Source: Cyclobacteriaceae bacterium (GTDB lineage: Bacteria; Bacteroidota; Bacteroidia; Cytophagales; Cyclobacteriaceae). From it: DNA of 64,000 nt. The notes below the pieces were generated by a model, which was not told the DNA's origin, did not search any database, and saw only the letters and a program-made list of their open reading frames with translations. Position numbers and translations under genes: made by a program. The stretch's first letter is position 1. Every line of letters starts with the position of its first letter. This document shows positions 26,706-36,982 of the stretch, piece by piece. The stretch is taken from positions 402,651 through 466,650 of the forward strand of contig JAEUUA010000013.1 of assembly GCA_016787755.1 (NCBI GenBank). Reading direction: 5' to 3'.

Positions 26706-27704
26706 ATGAGTAAAGTAAGAGCCGCAATTACAGGTGTAGGAGGTTACGTACCAGATTATATTTTAACCAACAAGGAGCTTGAATCCATGGTGGAGACCAA
26801 TGACGAGTGGATAACCTCCCGAACAGGCATTAAGGAGCGCAGAATTTTGAAAGGAGAAAATCAGGGCGTGAGTGTGATGGGAATAGCTGCGGTTAAAGAT
26901 ATGCTAGCTAAAACAATCATCGATCCCAAAGAAATTGATCTGGTTATTTTCGCAACCGTAACTCCTGATATGACATTTCCTGCAACCGCAAATATTGTTG
27001 CCACTGCTGTGGGCGCTACCAACGCCTTTAGTTTTGACATGGGAGCCGCTTGCTCAGGGTTTCTTTATGCTCTTGCCACGGGTTCAAGTTTTATACAGTC
27101 GGGTATGTATAAAAAGGTGGTTGTAATTGGTGGTGATAAAATGTCAGCTATTGTGGATTATACCGACCGTACGACTTGTATCATTTTTGGTGATGGTGCT
27201 GGCTGCGTGTTGTTGGAACCAACCACCGAAGATGTTGGTGTAATTGATTACATGTTAAAAAGTGATGGGAGTGGTGAGTCTTACCTTCACATGAAAGCGG
27301 GTGGCAGTCGCATGCCTGCTTCGCATAATAGTGTTGACACACGCAGCCATTATGTTTATCAGGAAGGTTCAGCTGTATATAAGTTTGCAGTTACGAACAT
27401 GGCTGATATTTCTGCCCAAGTGGCAGAGCGAAATAAGTTAACTGCTGAAACAATCGATTGGTTGTTACCACATCAGGCAAATAAGCGAATCATTGATGCA
27501 ACCGCCAGTCGTGTTGGTATCAGTGAAGATAAAGTGCTGATGAATATTGAGCGCTATGGAAATACAACAGCCGGCACCATTCCATTGTTACTTTGGGATT
27601 TCGAAAAGAAACTTAAAAAAGGGGATAACCTGCTGATGGCTGCATTTGGTGGCGGCTTTACATGGGGTTCCGTTTATGTAAAATGGGCATACAACACCCA
27701 CTAA
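26706..27704 (+). CDS. fabH: beta-ketoacyl-ACP synthase III
   Basis: This 332-residue enzyme condenses acyl-CoA with malonyl-ACP to start fatty acid synthesis. The catalytic triad is visible: Cys in DMGAACSGFLYAL, His in WLLPHQANKRIIDA and Asn in ERYGNTTAGTIPLLL. Other motifs are TNDEWITSRTGIKERRI and the C-terminal AFGGGFTWGSVYVKW. In many bacteria plsX lies between rpmF and fabH, but here a terminator and only 166 bp separate the two and plsX is absent. Confidence 0.97.
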   Translation: MSKVRAAITGVGGYVPDYILTNKELESMVETNDEWITSRTGIKERRILKGENQGVSVMGIAAVKDMLAKTIIDPKEIDLVIFATVTPDMTFPATANIVATAVGATNAFSFDMGAACSGFLYALATGSSFIQSGMYKKVVVIGGDKMSAIVDYTDRTTCIIFGDGAGCVLLEPTTEDVGVIDYMLKSDGSGESYLHMKAGGSRMPASHNSVDTRSHYVYQEGSAVYKFAVTNMADISAQVAERNKLTAETIDWLLPHQANKRIIDATASRVGISEDKVLMNIERYGNTTAGTIPLLLWDFEKKLKKGDNLLMAAFGGGFTWGSVYVKWAYNTH

Positions 27705-27772
27705 AAATTGCGACTACCACTATTAACTTGTAATTAAACATTTCATTTGTAATTTAAAGTCTTAAATTTTTT

Positions 27773-28339
27773 ATGGCAACTGTCTCTGATCTTAGTAAAG
27801 GAAATTACATTCGGTACAATGGCGAAGTGGTACAGGTTGAGGAGCTTCAGCATCGTACACCCGGTAACCTTCGTGCATTTTATCAGGTAAAAATGAGAAG
27901 TGTGAGAACAGGAAAAATTGTTGAAAATCGTTTTCGCCCTGGAGATTCCGTTGACCAACTTCGTGTTGAAACCAAAGAATACCAATATCTTTATGAGGAT
28001 GGCGAGAGTCTGGTGTGTATGGATAATGTAACTTTTGAGCAAGTGTATCTTGATAAAGTATTGTTAGGCGAATCCGTAAAATATATAAAAGAAGGAGTTA
28101 CTGTTTTAATCGCTTTTGAAAACGGCACTACCCCCATTACGGCAGAGCCACCCGCCCATGTTGTAGTAAACGTAACCTATACTGAACCTGGTATGCAAGG
28201 CGATACAGCTACCCGTACATTAAAAGCTGCCACCATTGATACCGGTGCAGAGATTCGTGTCCCTTTATTTGTTAATACCGGTGATAACATCAAAATAAAA
28301 ACCGATACCGGTGAATATGTAGAACGTGTTAAAGAATAA
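27773..28339 (+). CDS. efp: elongation factor P
   Basis: The 188-residue protein has the three-domain EF-P layout and relieves ribosome stalling at polyproline. In E. coli the domain I loop reads PGKGQAF and the tip Lys34 is beta-lysylated. Here the aligned loop is TPGNLRAF: Asn32 takes the tip position and Arg34 comes two residues later. The rest is ordinary, for example [45 protein letters not shown] with the conserved C-terminal domain. It lies 68 bp after fabH and 2 bp before accB. Confidence 0.95.
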   Translation: MATVSDLSKGNYIRYNGEVVQVEELQHRTPGNLRAFYQVKMRSVRTGKIVENRFRPGDSVDQLRVETKEYQYLYEDGESLVCMDNVTFEQVYLDKVLLGESVKYIKEGVTVLIAFENGTTPITAEPPAHVVVNVTYTEPGMQGDTATRTLKAATIDTGAEIRVPLFVNTGDNIKIKTDTGEYVERVKE

Positions 28340-28341
28340 TC

Positions 28342-28872
28342 ATGGCAACAAAAAAGATTACTCCAAAAAAAACCTTAACGGTAGAACCTAAAAATCAATC
28401 TGACATGAAAACTTCTGAAATCAGAGATCTTATCGACTTCATTGCTCAATCAGGTCTTAATGAAGTAGATATTGAAACACAAGAATTAAAACTTCGCGTT
28501 AAGCGCGAACCGGATCAAAAAGTACTTAAGTCATCTGCTCCGGTTATGGCGGCTCCTCCAGTCGTTCAATCTGCGCCACAAGTTGTTACTCCGGCACCCG
28601 TAAAAGCTGAAAAACCTGCCGCTTCTTCAACAACAGTTGACATAAAATCACCCATGATTGGTACCTTTTACAGAACGGGAAATCCCGATTCACCTCCATT
28701 TGTTTCGGTGGGAGACAAAATCACCAAAGGCCAAACTGTTTGCATCATTGAAGCAATGAAACTATTCAATGAAATTGAAGCCGAAGTTTCAGGAACACTT
28801 GTTAAAGTGATGATTGAAAACGCAACTCCGGTTGAATACGATCAGGTATTGTTTGTAGTTGAACCTGATTAG
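28342..28872 (+). CDS. accB: biotin carboxyl carrier protein of acetyl-CoA carboxylase
   Basis: A 176-residue protein with an N-terminal helical segment ([21 protein letters not shown]), an Ala/Pro/Val-rich flexible linker (about residues 65-95) and a C-terminal biotinyl domain with the biotin-attachment motif [12 protein letters not shown]. It carries biotin for acetyl-CoA carboxylase. It starts 2 bp after efp and is followed by accC after 54 bp. Confidence 0.96.
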   Translation: MATKKITPKKTLTVEPKNQSDMKTSEIRDLIDFIAQSGLNEVDIETQELKLRVKREPDQKVLKSSAPVMAAPPVVQSAPQVVTPAPVKAEKPAASSTTVDIKSPMIGTFYRTGNPDSPPFVSVGDKITKGQTVCIIEAMKLFNEIEAEVSGTLVKVMIENATPVEYDQVLFVVEPD

Positions 28873-28926
28873 GTACGCTCAAATTTAGAATTAACGTTTC
28901 CTGATTTTAAATCTTTAATTAGATCT

Positions 28927-30276
28927 ATGTTTAAGAAAATATTAATTGCCAACCGAGGAGAAATTGCTTTGAGGATCATTCGAACCTGTAAAGAGATGGA
29001 TATCAAAACGGTTGCCGTATATTCAACTGCCGATCGTGAAAGTTTGCATGTTCGTTTTGCTGATGAAGCCGTTTGTATTGGAGCCCCTCCAAGCAAGGAA
29101 TCATACTTGAATATCCCTCGTATAATTTCCGCTGCGGAGATTACCAATGCCGATGCGATCCATCCTGGATATGGATTTCTTTCTGAAAACGCAGAGTTTT
29201 CATCAGTATGCCATGAGTATGGAATTAAATTCATTGGCCCCACACCGGATATGATTCGGTCAATGGGTGATAAAGCCACCGCGAAGGCAACTATGATAAA
29301 GGCGGGCGTGCCGTGTATTCCAGGCTCTGAGGGATTGCTTGATTCCGTTGAACAAGGAAAGGCCATCGCCAAAAAAATTAAATATCCGGTTATTGTAAAA
29401 GCAACTGCCGGAGGTGGGGGTAAGGGGATGCGAATCATCAATGATGAATCTGAATTTCAAAAAGCGTGGGATGATGCCAAACGGGAAGCGGGTGCTTCTT
29501 TTGGCAACGATGGGCTTTACCTTGAAAAGTTTGTTGAAGAACCTCGTCATATCGAAATACAAGTTGTTGGAGATCAGTATGGAAAAGTGTGTCACTTGTC
29601 TGAGCGTGATTGTTCAATTCAGCGCAGGCATCAAAAATTAGTGGAAGAAACCCCCTCCCCTGTTGTAAGTCAAGAATTACGTGAGCGCATGGGGCAAGCT
29701 GCCATCAAAGGAGCGAAGGCAATTAACTATGAAGGCGCTGGTACAATAGAATTTTTAGTAGATAAGTACGGTGATTTTTATTTCATGGAGATGAACACCC
29801 GTATACAGGTGGAGCATCCCATCACGGAAGAAGTTACAAACTATGATCTTATTAAAGAGCAAATCAAAGTAGCAGCCGGTGTGCCCATTTCTGGCACTAA
29901 TTATTACCCAAACTTGTTTGCCATGGAATGTCGTATTAATGCGGAAGATCCAGCGAATGGGTTTCGTCCTTCACCCGGAAAAATCATTAATCTGCATAAA
30001 CCGGGTGGTCATGGTGTGCGTATTGATAGCCACGTGTATGCAGGGTATACTATCCCATCCAATTATGATTCAATGATTGGCAAGTTGATTGTAACTGGTC
30101 AATCGCGGGAAGAAGTAATTACACGGATGAAGCGAGCGCTCAGCGAATTTATTATTGAAGGGGTTAAGACTACAATTCCTTTTCATTTGAAATTGATGGA
30201 TAATGCTATTTTTCGCTCTGGAAAATTCACGACTAAGTTCTTAGAGACATCCTTTGATTTTGACGAATTGAAGTAA
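28927..30276 (+). CDS. accC: biotin carboxylase subunit of acetyl-CoA carboxylase
   Basis: The 449-residue enzyme carboxylates the biotin on AccB using ATP and bicarbonate. Diagnostic motifs are [49 protein letters not shown] (ATP-grasp glycine loop), [17 protein letters not shown] and [18 protein letters not shown]. Length and domain order are standard. It is the last gene of the fabH-efp-accB-accC run; a bidirectional hairpin follows. Confidence 0.98.
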   Translation: MFKKILIANRGEIALRIIRTCKEMDIKTVAVYSTADRESLHVRFADEAVCIGAPPSKESYLNIPRIISAAEITNADAIHPGYGFLSENAEFSSVCHEYGIKFIGPTPDMIRSMGDKATAKATMIKAGVPCIPGSEGLLDSVEQGKAIAKKIKYPVIVKATAGGGGKGMRIINDESEFQKAWDDAKREAGASFGNDGLYLEKFVEEPRHIEIQVVGDQYGKVCHLSERDCSIQRRHQKLVEETPSPVVSQELRERMGQAAIKGAKAINYEGAGTIEFLVDKYGDFYFMEMNTRIQVEHPITEEVTNYDLIKEQIKVAAGVPISGTNYYPNLFAMECRINAEDPANGFRPSPGKIINLHKPGGHGVRIDSHVYAGYTIPSNYDSMIGKLIVTGQSREEVITRMKRALSEFIIEGVKTTIPFHLKLMDNAIFRSGKFTTKFLETSFDFDELK

Positions 30277-30301
30277 TTTTCAAAATTGACTATCCACAAA
30301 A

Positions 30302-30336
30302 AAAAGGCTTTTCAGAAATCAAAAAGCCTTTTTTCA
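30302..30336. terminator. bidirectional terminator between accC and the YkgJ gene
   Basis: An AAAGGCTTTT / AAAAAGCCTTT inverted repeat with an eight-base spacer. It is flanked by an A run on the left and a T run on the right, so it can serve the plus-strand accC and the minus-strand YkgJ gene. Confidence 0.85.
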
Positions 30337-30337
30337 T

Positions 30338-30874
30338 TTAACCAATCAATTTTTTAATCCGCTCCACCATTTCAAATACAGCCGGACAGACTAAGGTATT
30401 TTTATAGGTTAAATCCATGATTTGCACCATTTTCTTTCTATCAGTATGGGGATATTCGCGACAGGCTTTTGGACGGCTCTCATACACTTTGCAATAATTA
30501 TCTCCATCCAGGAAAGGACACGGGGATGTTTTCAATACATAATCTTTGTCTTCATCCACGTGAAGGTATTGTTCAATAAAATCGCCTGGCTTAAGCCGCA
30601 ATGCTTTTGAAATTCGTTCAATATCCACCTGATAAAAAATCGGGCTGGTAGTTTTACAACAGTTGGCACAGGTAAGACAATCAATTTCCTTAAACACGTC
30701 TTTATGAACCTGATGGAATTCCTCATCAAGCTTACGCGGATTCTTCTTCTTTAAAGTTGAAAGAAACTTTTTGTTTTCTTTGGCTCTATTGGTTGACTTT
30801 TCACGAAAGCGCTCCAAATCCATAGCCAAAGGTAATTTGGAAACCGGATTAGTCAAATTTTCATTATCATCCAT
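30338..30874 (-). CDS. YkgJ family cysteine-cluster protein
   Basis: The 178-residue protein has a basic N-terminal helical part and the cysteine cluster CLTCANCCKTT, then SPCPFLDGDNYCKVYESRPKACREYP. This arrangement is typical of UPF0153/YkgJ proteins, which are thought to bind zinc or an iron-sulfur centre. The enzymatic role is not established. The gene lies alone between the accC terminator and the permease genes. Confidence 0.92.
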   Translation of the reverse strand: MDDNENLTNPVSKLPLAMDLERFREKSTNRAKENKKFLSTLKKKNPRKLDEEFHQVHKDVFKEIDCLTCANCCKTTSPIFYQVDIERISKALRLKPGDFIEQYLHVDEDKDYVLKTSPCPFLDGDNYCKVYESRPKACREYPHTDRKKMVQIMDLTYKNTLVCPAVFEMVERIKKLIG

Positions 30875-30983
30875 CCTTCAAGCTTATTTCATACCTTAAA
30901 GTGTGAAGATAATATGTCAAATGATCCTAATATAGGTTATCCCACTTCTCAAAGACGTAAATACCTGTCTTCGGAATGCCAAC

Positions 30984-33389
30984 TTATTCATATCTCAATG
31001 AACTAACCGGGTTGACTTTTGCCGCCTTAATGGATTGAAACGAAACAGTAACCCAGGCAATGACGATAGCCGCTGCTGCACAACCAATAAATAGAAAGGG
31101 TGTCAATTCAATCCTATAAACAAAATCCTTCAGCCACCAATTGGCAACAAACCAGGCAGCCACCCCTGCGGGCACAATTGCAATGAACACCAGTTGGGTA
31201 AATTCCTTTGATAACAATAATATAAGACCTGTTACTGACGCACCCATGGCTTTGCGCACGCCAATTTCTTTGGTGCGTTGTTCTGTTGTAAATGCTGCCA
31301 GAGCAAATAATCCCAAACAAGCAATAAAAATTGCCAACGAAGAGAATACAATAAAAATATCGCGCAAGCGCATTTCACTACGAAACAACGTATCGAAATT
31401 CTGATCAAGGAATGAGTATTCGAAGGGCTCTCCGGCTGCCATTGTTTTCCATTGCAATTCTATGGCCTTAATCACTTCGGTCGGATCACCTTCATAACGA
31501 ACCATTAAACTTCTAGATACACCCGCCATTCGGATAACCAACGGCCTCACTTGATTACGAAGCGTTTCAAAATTAAAATCCCTCACCACACCAACAATGT
31601 GCAGCGTCTCAGGAGTTTCGGAATTGAAATCGAGTAGCTCCTCTCCTATCGGGTTTTGAAATCCATATTCTTTTACGGCTGCCTCATTAAGTACGGCCGC
31701 CAAACTATCGGTACCAAATTCGCGTGAAAAGAAACGACCTTCTTTCAATTCAAACCTCATGACATCTAAATGATCCCAATCCGCATAGTACTTTCCAACC
31801 AAGTGATCTATGTCTTTTCCTTTTTCTCTCACAATGGTGGTATTATCCATACCCGGAAATACATTATTTGTATAACTGGTTTTTAAAATTCCGGTTTGTT
31901 CTTGCAACGCATTTTTAAACGCGAGCCGATTAGAACCGAGGCGTGCTGTACCTGAAATTACAAGCACATTCTGTTTATCCAACCCAAGATTTTTTGATTG
32001 CATAAAGCTCAACTGCTGAAAAACAACCACGGTAGCAATAATTAAAAATGTAGAAACTGCAAACTGAAAAATAACGAGTGAACTTCTAACTCCTTTGCTC
32101 TTCATACCGGCTCGCATCTTGCCTTTCAATACCTCTACTGGGCGGAAAGATGTAAGGTACAAGGCCGGATAACTTCCAGCTATCAAACCCACCATTAGTA
32201 TTAAAAGAAATGCAATTCCCATAAAGGTGGGAGTTAACAAAACATCCAATGTAAGTTGCTTGCCTGATAATAAATTAAATTGCGGTAAAACCAGAAACGC
32301 AATAATCACCGCAAGCAAAATTGCAATGAAACTATAAAGAAAAGATTCAGACAAAAATTGCAGAACCATTTGGCCACGCTGCGAGCCTAATGTTTTTCTT
32401 AGCCCAACTTCTTTTGCGCGGCCGGCTGAACGCGCTGTAGAAAGATTCATAAAATTAATGCAAGCAATCAGCAAAATGAAAATACCTACGCCTGAAAATA
32501 TATAGGTATACGTAATATTTCCGGGAGGTTCTATATCATCAGGCAAACCAGCCTTTAAGTGAGTATCGGCAAGTGAATAAATGTAATAACTATAAAGGCC
32601 TCCTTGCTTACGAAACTCTTCAAAATTTATTCCTAACCCCGCTTCAAGCTCTGGGCCAATATGTTTTTCAATAAGTATTTCAAGATTCTTATTTACTTCG
32701 GCTACAGATGTAGCCGGATTCTTCTTTATATAAGTTTGCCATGAATTTCCAGTCCAACCATCGTAATAATCCTTTTCAACAGTAGATAATGAAATTACTC
32801 CCGTGTAATGAAAATGTGAATTAGAAGGAACCTCGGCAGCAATCGCAGTTACTTTACATGCAATTTTATTATTACCAACTATTAATATTTTTCCAATAGG
32901 GTTTTCTTTACCAAAATATTTTGATGCCAGCGCTTCTGTAATTACAATGGAATTAGGCTCGTTCAATGCCGAGTTCACATCACCCTTTAATAGTTTAAAA
33001 CTGAAAAATTTATAAAAATTGGAATCGACATAAAATATGTTGTCTTCAACAAAAGAAAGTTCTTCATACCGAATCGCTAACCCGCTGCTGCTAAGCCTTA
33101 ATCGTGAGGCATCTTCTACACCAGGAATTTCCGCCTTCATAGCAGCTGCCAATGGTAAGCTGGAATTGGAAGTGGTTATCTCCTGCCCTGAAATACGGCC
33201 ATGCAAGGCCACACGATACATGTTTTGATAGTCCTTATGAAAACTATCATAGCTCAATTCATCCTGCACATAAATAAAGATGAGCAAGCAGCAACTCATG
33301 CCAATCACCAATCCAATGATGTTAATGGCTGAGAAGAATTTGTACTTGAGGATGTTGCGAATAGCCACTTTGTAATAGTTTTTAAGCAT
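30984..33389 (-). CDS. ABC transporter permease, MacB/FtsX type (second permease)
   Basis: An 801-residue integral membrane protein. It starts MLKNYYKVAIRNILKYKFFSAINIIGLVIG, followed by a periplasmic MacB-PCD domain, an FtsX core with three helices (about 280-420), then a second periplasmic domain and a second FtsX core ending AAKVNPVSSLRYE. This duplicated layout is usual for large Bacteroidota permeases. The motif RSAGRAKEVGLRKTLGSQRGQ and TTEQRTKEIGVRKAMGAS are the two coupling helices that contact the ATPase. It is the most downstream gene of the exporter cluster on the minus strand. Substrate unknown; MacB-like exporters move peptides, antibiotics or lipids. Confidence 0.93.
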   Translation of the reverse strand: MLKNYYKVAIRNILKYKFFSAINIIGLVIGMSCCLLIFIYVQDELSYDSFHKDYQNMYRVALHGRISGQEITTSNSSLPLAAAMKAEIPGVEDASRLRLSSSGLAIRYEELSFVEDNIFYVDSNFYKFFSFKLLKGDVNSALNEPNSIVITEALASKYFGKENPIGKILIVGNNKIACKVTAIAAEVPSNSHFHYTGVISLSTVEKDYYDGWTGNSWQTYIKKNPATSVAEVNKNLEILIEKHIGPELEAGLGINFEEFRKQGGLYSYYIYSLADTHLKAGLPDDIEPPGNITYTYIFSGVGIFILLIACINFMNLSTARSAGRAKEVGLRKTLGSQRGQMVLQFLSESFLYSFIAILLAVIIAFLVLPQFNLLSGKQLTLDVLLTPTFMGIAFLLILMVGLIAGSYPALYLTSFRPVEVLKGKMRAGMKSKGVRSSLVIFQFAVSTFLIIATVVVFQQLSFMQSKNLGLDKQNVLVISGTARLGSNRLAFKNALQEQTGILKTSYTNNVFPGMDNTTIVREKGKDIDHLVGKYYADWDHLDVMRFELKEGRFFSREFGTDSLAAVLNEAAVKEYGFQNPIGEELLDFNSETPETLHIVGVVRDFNFETLRNQVRPLVIRMAGVSRSLMVRYEGDPTEVIKAIELQWKTMAAGEPFEYSFLDQNFDTLFRSEMRLRDIFIVFSSLAIFIACLGLFALAAFTTEQRTKEIGVRKAMGASVTGLILLLSKEFTQLVFIAIVPAGVAAWFVANWWLKDFVYRIELTPFLFIGCAAAAIVIAWVTVSFQSIKAAKVNPVSSLRYE

Positions 33390-33512
33390 AGCGGGTCATT
33401 TAGCCTAGGATGCAAATATTAATGAACAGGTTGCATCCACTCCAAAAAATATACCTGCCGAGCATGCGCTAAACAAAACGGTATACATCCATGTCATTCC
33501 GAGTTTTATAAT

Positions 33513-35894
33513 TTATTCATCACGAAGAACGTTGGCGGGATTTAACTTCGCTGTTTTATAAATTTTATAGCCAATGGACATAAAAGAGGTAACTAATAAA
33601 ATCGTTGCTGAAATGACCATAGTGGCTACCGTGGCCGGCTGATAATAGTCCCAAATACTACTCATAAGCATGGCTGACATCCAGGCACCACCCGCACCAC
33701 CCAACACCGATGCAATTAATAGTATAATTACAAATTCGGTATTAACCACCTTAGAAATATTGCCCATAGAAGCTCCCAACACCTTGCGCACACCAATCTC
33801 TTTCATTTTTTTAATGATGTTGAGTGAAACTAAGGTAAATAACCCGGTGGCTGAAAGTAATAGGGCTACAATTCCCAAGAATACAAACATGGTAACGATA
33901 TTATTATTAACCGTATTTGCCTCCACAATTTCCTCATCCATAAACCTGCCATTGTATGTCTTGTTTGGAAATATCTCTTTCCACCTTGCCTCCATAAATT
34001 GATTGGTAGCAACCAGTTTATCAGCTGGTACTTTTACCAAAATATGCTTCACATCCTCTTTAGCCCCATAGCGTAACATTACAGGTTCTAACTCTCTCCA
34101 CAGTCCCCGATTGTATATATCTTTAACCACACCTATCACGTAATACTTCACGGTATCCATCCACACAATTTCTTTTCCAAGGGGCTCTTTCATTCCCAAT
34201 TTTCTAGCAAGACCTTCTGTAATAATAACTGATTCCTTATGATCAGTTTCTGAATCTTTTTTAAAATCCCTTCCCTCCAATAAGGTGAGTCCTACGGTCT
34301 GTATATAATCATCATCCACATTCATGATGTCCGTTTCAACTTCTTTGCTGTCATGCTTAACAGGATCATTGAATGACCTTGAATTGATATGATGTTCCGA
34401 TCCAGCAATGGAAATAATATCCGCATCTTCCGTTAATGCATTCCGATAGGTTTCAAATTCAGATTGATTGTCTAGGTAGGTGAACACAATGCCTGTTTTA
34501 CTGAATCCTAAATCAAACTCGCGTTGATACTTGGCATTCTCTGTAAAGGCAAAACTGCTTACAATGGCAATCAATGAAATTGCAAATTGTAAAGTGAGAA
34601 GGATACGGGTAAAGTAATTAGTACCTCCAAATTTCAGTTTACCTTTTAAAATACTGGTTGGCTGAAAATGACTGATATAAAAGGCAGGGTAACTTCCGGC
34701 TAGCAAACTTGTGAATATCAGCGTCCCCAAAATGAAAACTAGAAAATCGGGTTTGCCGAAGTAATCGGTGATCAACTTAAGGTCTGGCCACATTTTATTG
34801 AATGCCGGAATAAGCAGAAAATCTGCCATTAACACACCAACGAGAAGCGCCAGAAAACAGATAAAGGCAGTCTCTCCTATAAACTGAAAAATTAAATGTG
34901 CGCGAGTACTACCCATTACTTTACGTATTCCAATTTCCTTTAACCTGCGAGAAGAGATGGCAACAGCAGTATTCGTAAGGTTAAAGCAAGCGATTAACAA
35001 AACAAAAATTCCCATCATACCAATTCCTAATACGGCAGCAATTGGCGAGGCATCACGTGTCCACGATCCTGGTTTTTCATTGTAACTATCACGTACTCCC
35101 ATTCCAACAAACGATTCGAGTTCAAACTTACGAATGATAAAGTCTTCTCTAATTTTATTATTGTTCTCGGTATAAGGGGTCAGTAACGTTTCAATGGTGG
35201 GGATCCGACTTTCATCCTTCACCTGAACGAAAAGCGTGCTTCGATTTCGCCAATCATTTTCATTGTAACTTGGAGTACCTTCATCAAATTGGTTGTAGAA
35301 ATCAACATAGGCACTGCCATAAAAACTCGAATTGGAAGGCGGCTCCTTAAACACGCCCGTTACAGAATATTCTTTCACCTTGCCGCTATCCAGCATTTCT
35401 GTGATCGGTTTTCCCAAGGCATTTTCTGAACCAAAATATTTTTCTGCCAGTTTATCGCTAATGATTATTTGGTTTTTATTCTTCAACTCCTGGGTACCTT
35501 CTATAAACTCAAACGTAAATAGTTCAAAAAATTCAGGATCTACGAAAGTTAAATCGTTACCAAAAAGTTCTTCTCCAATTCTAAAATTTCCGCCTCCGGG
35601 TGAATACCGAACTATTTTATTAATATCCGGAATACCTTTCTTGATGGCGTTTCCTAAACCCATAGGTACATATCCATAAGATGTGAGATTATTTTGAAAC
35701 TCACGCACTGAGTTTACGCGATAAATGGTAGCTGCATTAGAGTGGTAGGTATCGAAACTGCGATTGAAGTCATAGTTGAAATAGGCAACGATGCAACAGG
35801 CTATCGCTATACCCATCCCGAACACATTCACAAAAATGAAAAATTTATTCTTGGTAAGGCTACGAAGTGTGATGAGCAGGTAGTTTTTGATCAT
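33513..35894 (-). CDS. ABC transporter permease, MacB/FtsX type (first permease)
   Basis: A 793-residue paralogue of the neighbouring permease with the same two-half design: MIKNYLLITLRSLTKNKFFIFVNVFGMG at the N-terminus, coupling helices SSRRLKEIGIRKVMGSTRAH and IIKKMKEIGVRKVLGASMGN, and the ending TAKLNPANVLRDE. It lies 123 bp upstream of the second permease and 268 bp downstream of the ATPase. A single ATPase gene serves both permeases here, so they could form a heterodimer or two alternative transporters. Substrate not predictable. Confidence 0.93.
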   Translation of the reverse strand: MIKNYLLITLRSLTKNKFFIFVNVFGMGIAIACCIVAYFNYDFNRSFDTYHSNAATIYRVNSVREFQNNLTSYGYVPMGLGNAIKKGIPDINKIVRYSPGGGNFRIGEELFGNDLTFVDPEFFELFTFEFIEGTQELKNKNQIIISDKLAEKYFGSENALGKPITEMLDSGKVKEYSVTGVFKEPPSNSSFYGSAYVDFYNQFDEGTPSYNENDWRNRSTLFVQVKDESRIPTIETLLTPYTENNNKIREDFIIRKFELESFVGMGVRDSYNEKPGSWTRDASPIAAVLGIGMMGIFVLLIACFNLTNTAVAISSRRLKEIGIRKVMGSTRAHLIFQFIGETAFICFLALLVGVLMADFLLIPAFNKMWPDLKLITDYFGKPDFLVFILGTLIFTSLLAGSYPAFYISHFQPTSILKGKLKFGGTNYFTRILLTLQFAISLIAIVSSFAFTENAKYQREFDLGFSKTGIVFTYLDNQSEFETYRNALTEDADIISIAGSEHHINSRSFNDPVKHDSKEVETDIMNVDDDYIQTVGLTLLEGRDFKKDSETDHKESVIITEGLARKLGMKEPLGKEIVWMDTVKYYVIGVVKDIYNRGLWRELEPVMLRYGAKEDVKHILVKVPADKLVATNQFMEARWKEIFPNKTYNGRFMDEEIVEANTVNNNIVTMFVFLGIVALLLSATGLFTLVSLNIIKKMKEIGVRKVLGASMGNISKVVNTEFVIILLIASVLGGAGGAWMSAMLMSSIWDYYQPATVATMVISATILLVTSFMSIGYKIYKTAKLNPANVLRDE

Positions 35895-36066
35895 GCTATG
35901 AAGTTAATAAAGTAAAGACTCATGCAATTCTTGAGGGTTGCATTTTACAAGACAAGAAAGATGCCATTGCTCATATTGAGGTAAAATCTGTTAAACGAGT
36001 ATGAACGAGTGAAGCCATGTTCACTCCTGAACAGTAACCTGTTCGGTATTGCAGGTGCCATAAAAC

Positions 36067-36103
36067 AATAAAGCTCATCCTGAAACAGAACGAGCCTTAT
36101 TTA
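36067..36103 (-). terminator. possible terminator or attenuator downstream of the ATPase gene
   Basis: AATAAAGCTCAT and AACGAGCCTTATT form an imperfect stem about 60 bp beyond the ATPase stop and about 170 bp before the first permease. A second perfect six-pair hairpin, GAACAG / CTGTTC, lies at 36029-36044. Their position within the exporter cluster suggests that expression of the permeases may be reduced relative to the ATPase and adaptor. Confidence 0.45.
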
Positions 36104-36162
36104 ACCTAAACCTAAATATGAAGAACGAATCAAGGAACTTCCTTCCCTGAAATTTTTAGTAA

Positions 36163-36852
36163 CTAAACATGAAATTGTTGCTTAATATTTTCAGTCACCA
36201 CCTTACCATCAAATAAGTTCACAATGCGATGCGCATAATTTGCATCATATGGCGAGTGTGTAACCATCACGATCGTAGTGCCCTCCTCATTCAATTGAGA
36301 AAGCAACTTCATTACTTCCTCGCCATTGGCAGAGTCAAGATTACCAGTCGGTTCATCCGCAAGGATTACTTTTGGTTTCGCAACAATGGCACGTGAAATA
36401 GCAACACGCTGTTGCTGGCCACCTGATAATTGCTGAGGGAAGTGATTTCTTCTATGCATGATGTTCATGCGCTCAAGTACTTCTTCTACGCGTCTCTTCC
36501 GCTCGTCTGAAGGAACTTTTAAGTACAATAGGGGAAGTTCAACGTTTTCAAAAACGGTCAATTCATCAATGAGGTTAAAGCTTTGGAATACAAAGCCAAT
36601 TGAACCCTTGCGCAATTGAGCACGCTGACGCTCAGAATATTTTGCTACCTCATGCTCACCAAAATGATATTCGCCACCAGACGGATTATCAAGCAAACCA
36701 AGGATGTTCAATAAGGTTGATTTACCACACCCTGAGGGACCCATAATGGCCACAAATTCGCCACCCTTAATTTCAAGATTAATGTTGTTAAGGGCTGTGG
36801 TTTCTACTTCTTCTGTAGTGTAAACTTTTTCTAGATTTTTTAATTTGATCAT
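36163..36852 (-). CDS. ABC transporter ATP-binding protein (MacB/LolD type)
   Basis: The 229-residue ATPase has Walker [10 protein letters not shown], signature [14 protein letters not shown], Walker [14 protein letters not shown] and the H-loop VTHSPYDA. The sequence around [24 protein letters not shown] is typical of the MacB/LolD/FtsE group that pairs with FtsX-fold permeases. It lies between the adaptor gene (130 bp upstream) and the two permeases. Confidence 0.95.
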   Translation of the reverse strand: MIKLKNLEKVYTTEEVETTALNNINLEIKGGEFVAIMGPSGCGKSTLLNILGLLDNPSGGEYHFGEHEVAKYSERQRAQLRKGSIGFVFQSFNLIDELTVFENVELPLLYLKVPSDERKRRVEEVLERMNIMHRRNHFPQQLSGGQQQRVAISRAIVAKPKVILADEPTGNLDSANGEEVMKLLSQLNEEGTTIVMVTHSPYDANYAHRIVNLFDGKVVTENIKQQFHV

Positions 36853-36982
36853 AACCGATTCGGTTTATTGTTAGATGAAGTGTTTTGGAGTATAGTTTGA
36901 AGGATTACCTTATTTTTTTTCAAAGGTTACTGCATGAATTCAATTTCTCTGTATTAGACGCCTCTTTAGTTAAATAGTTGCA

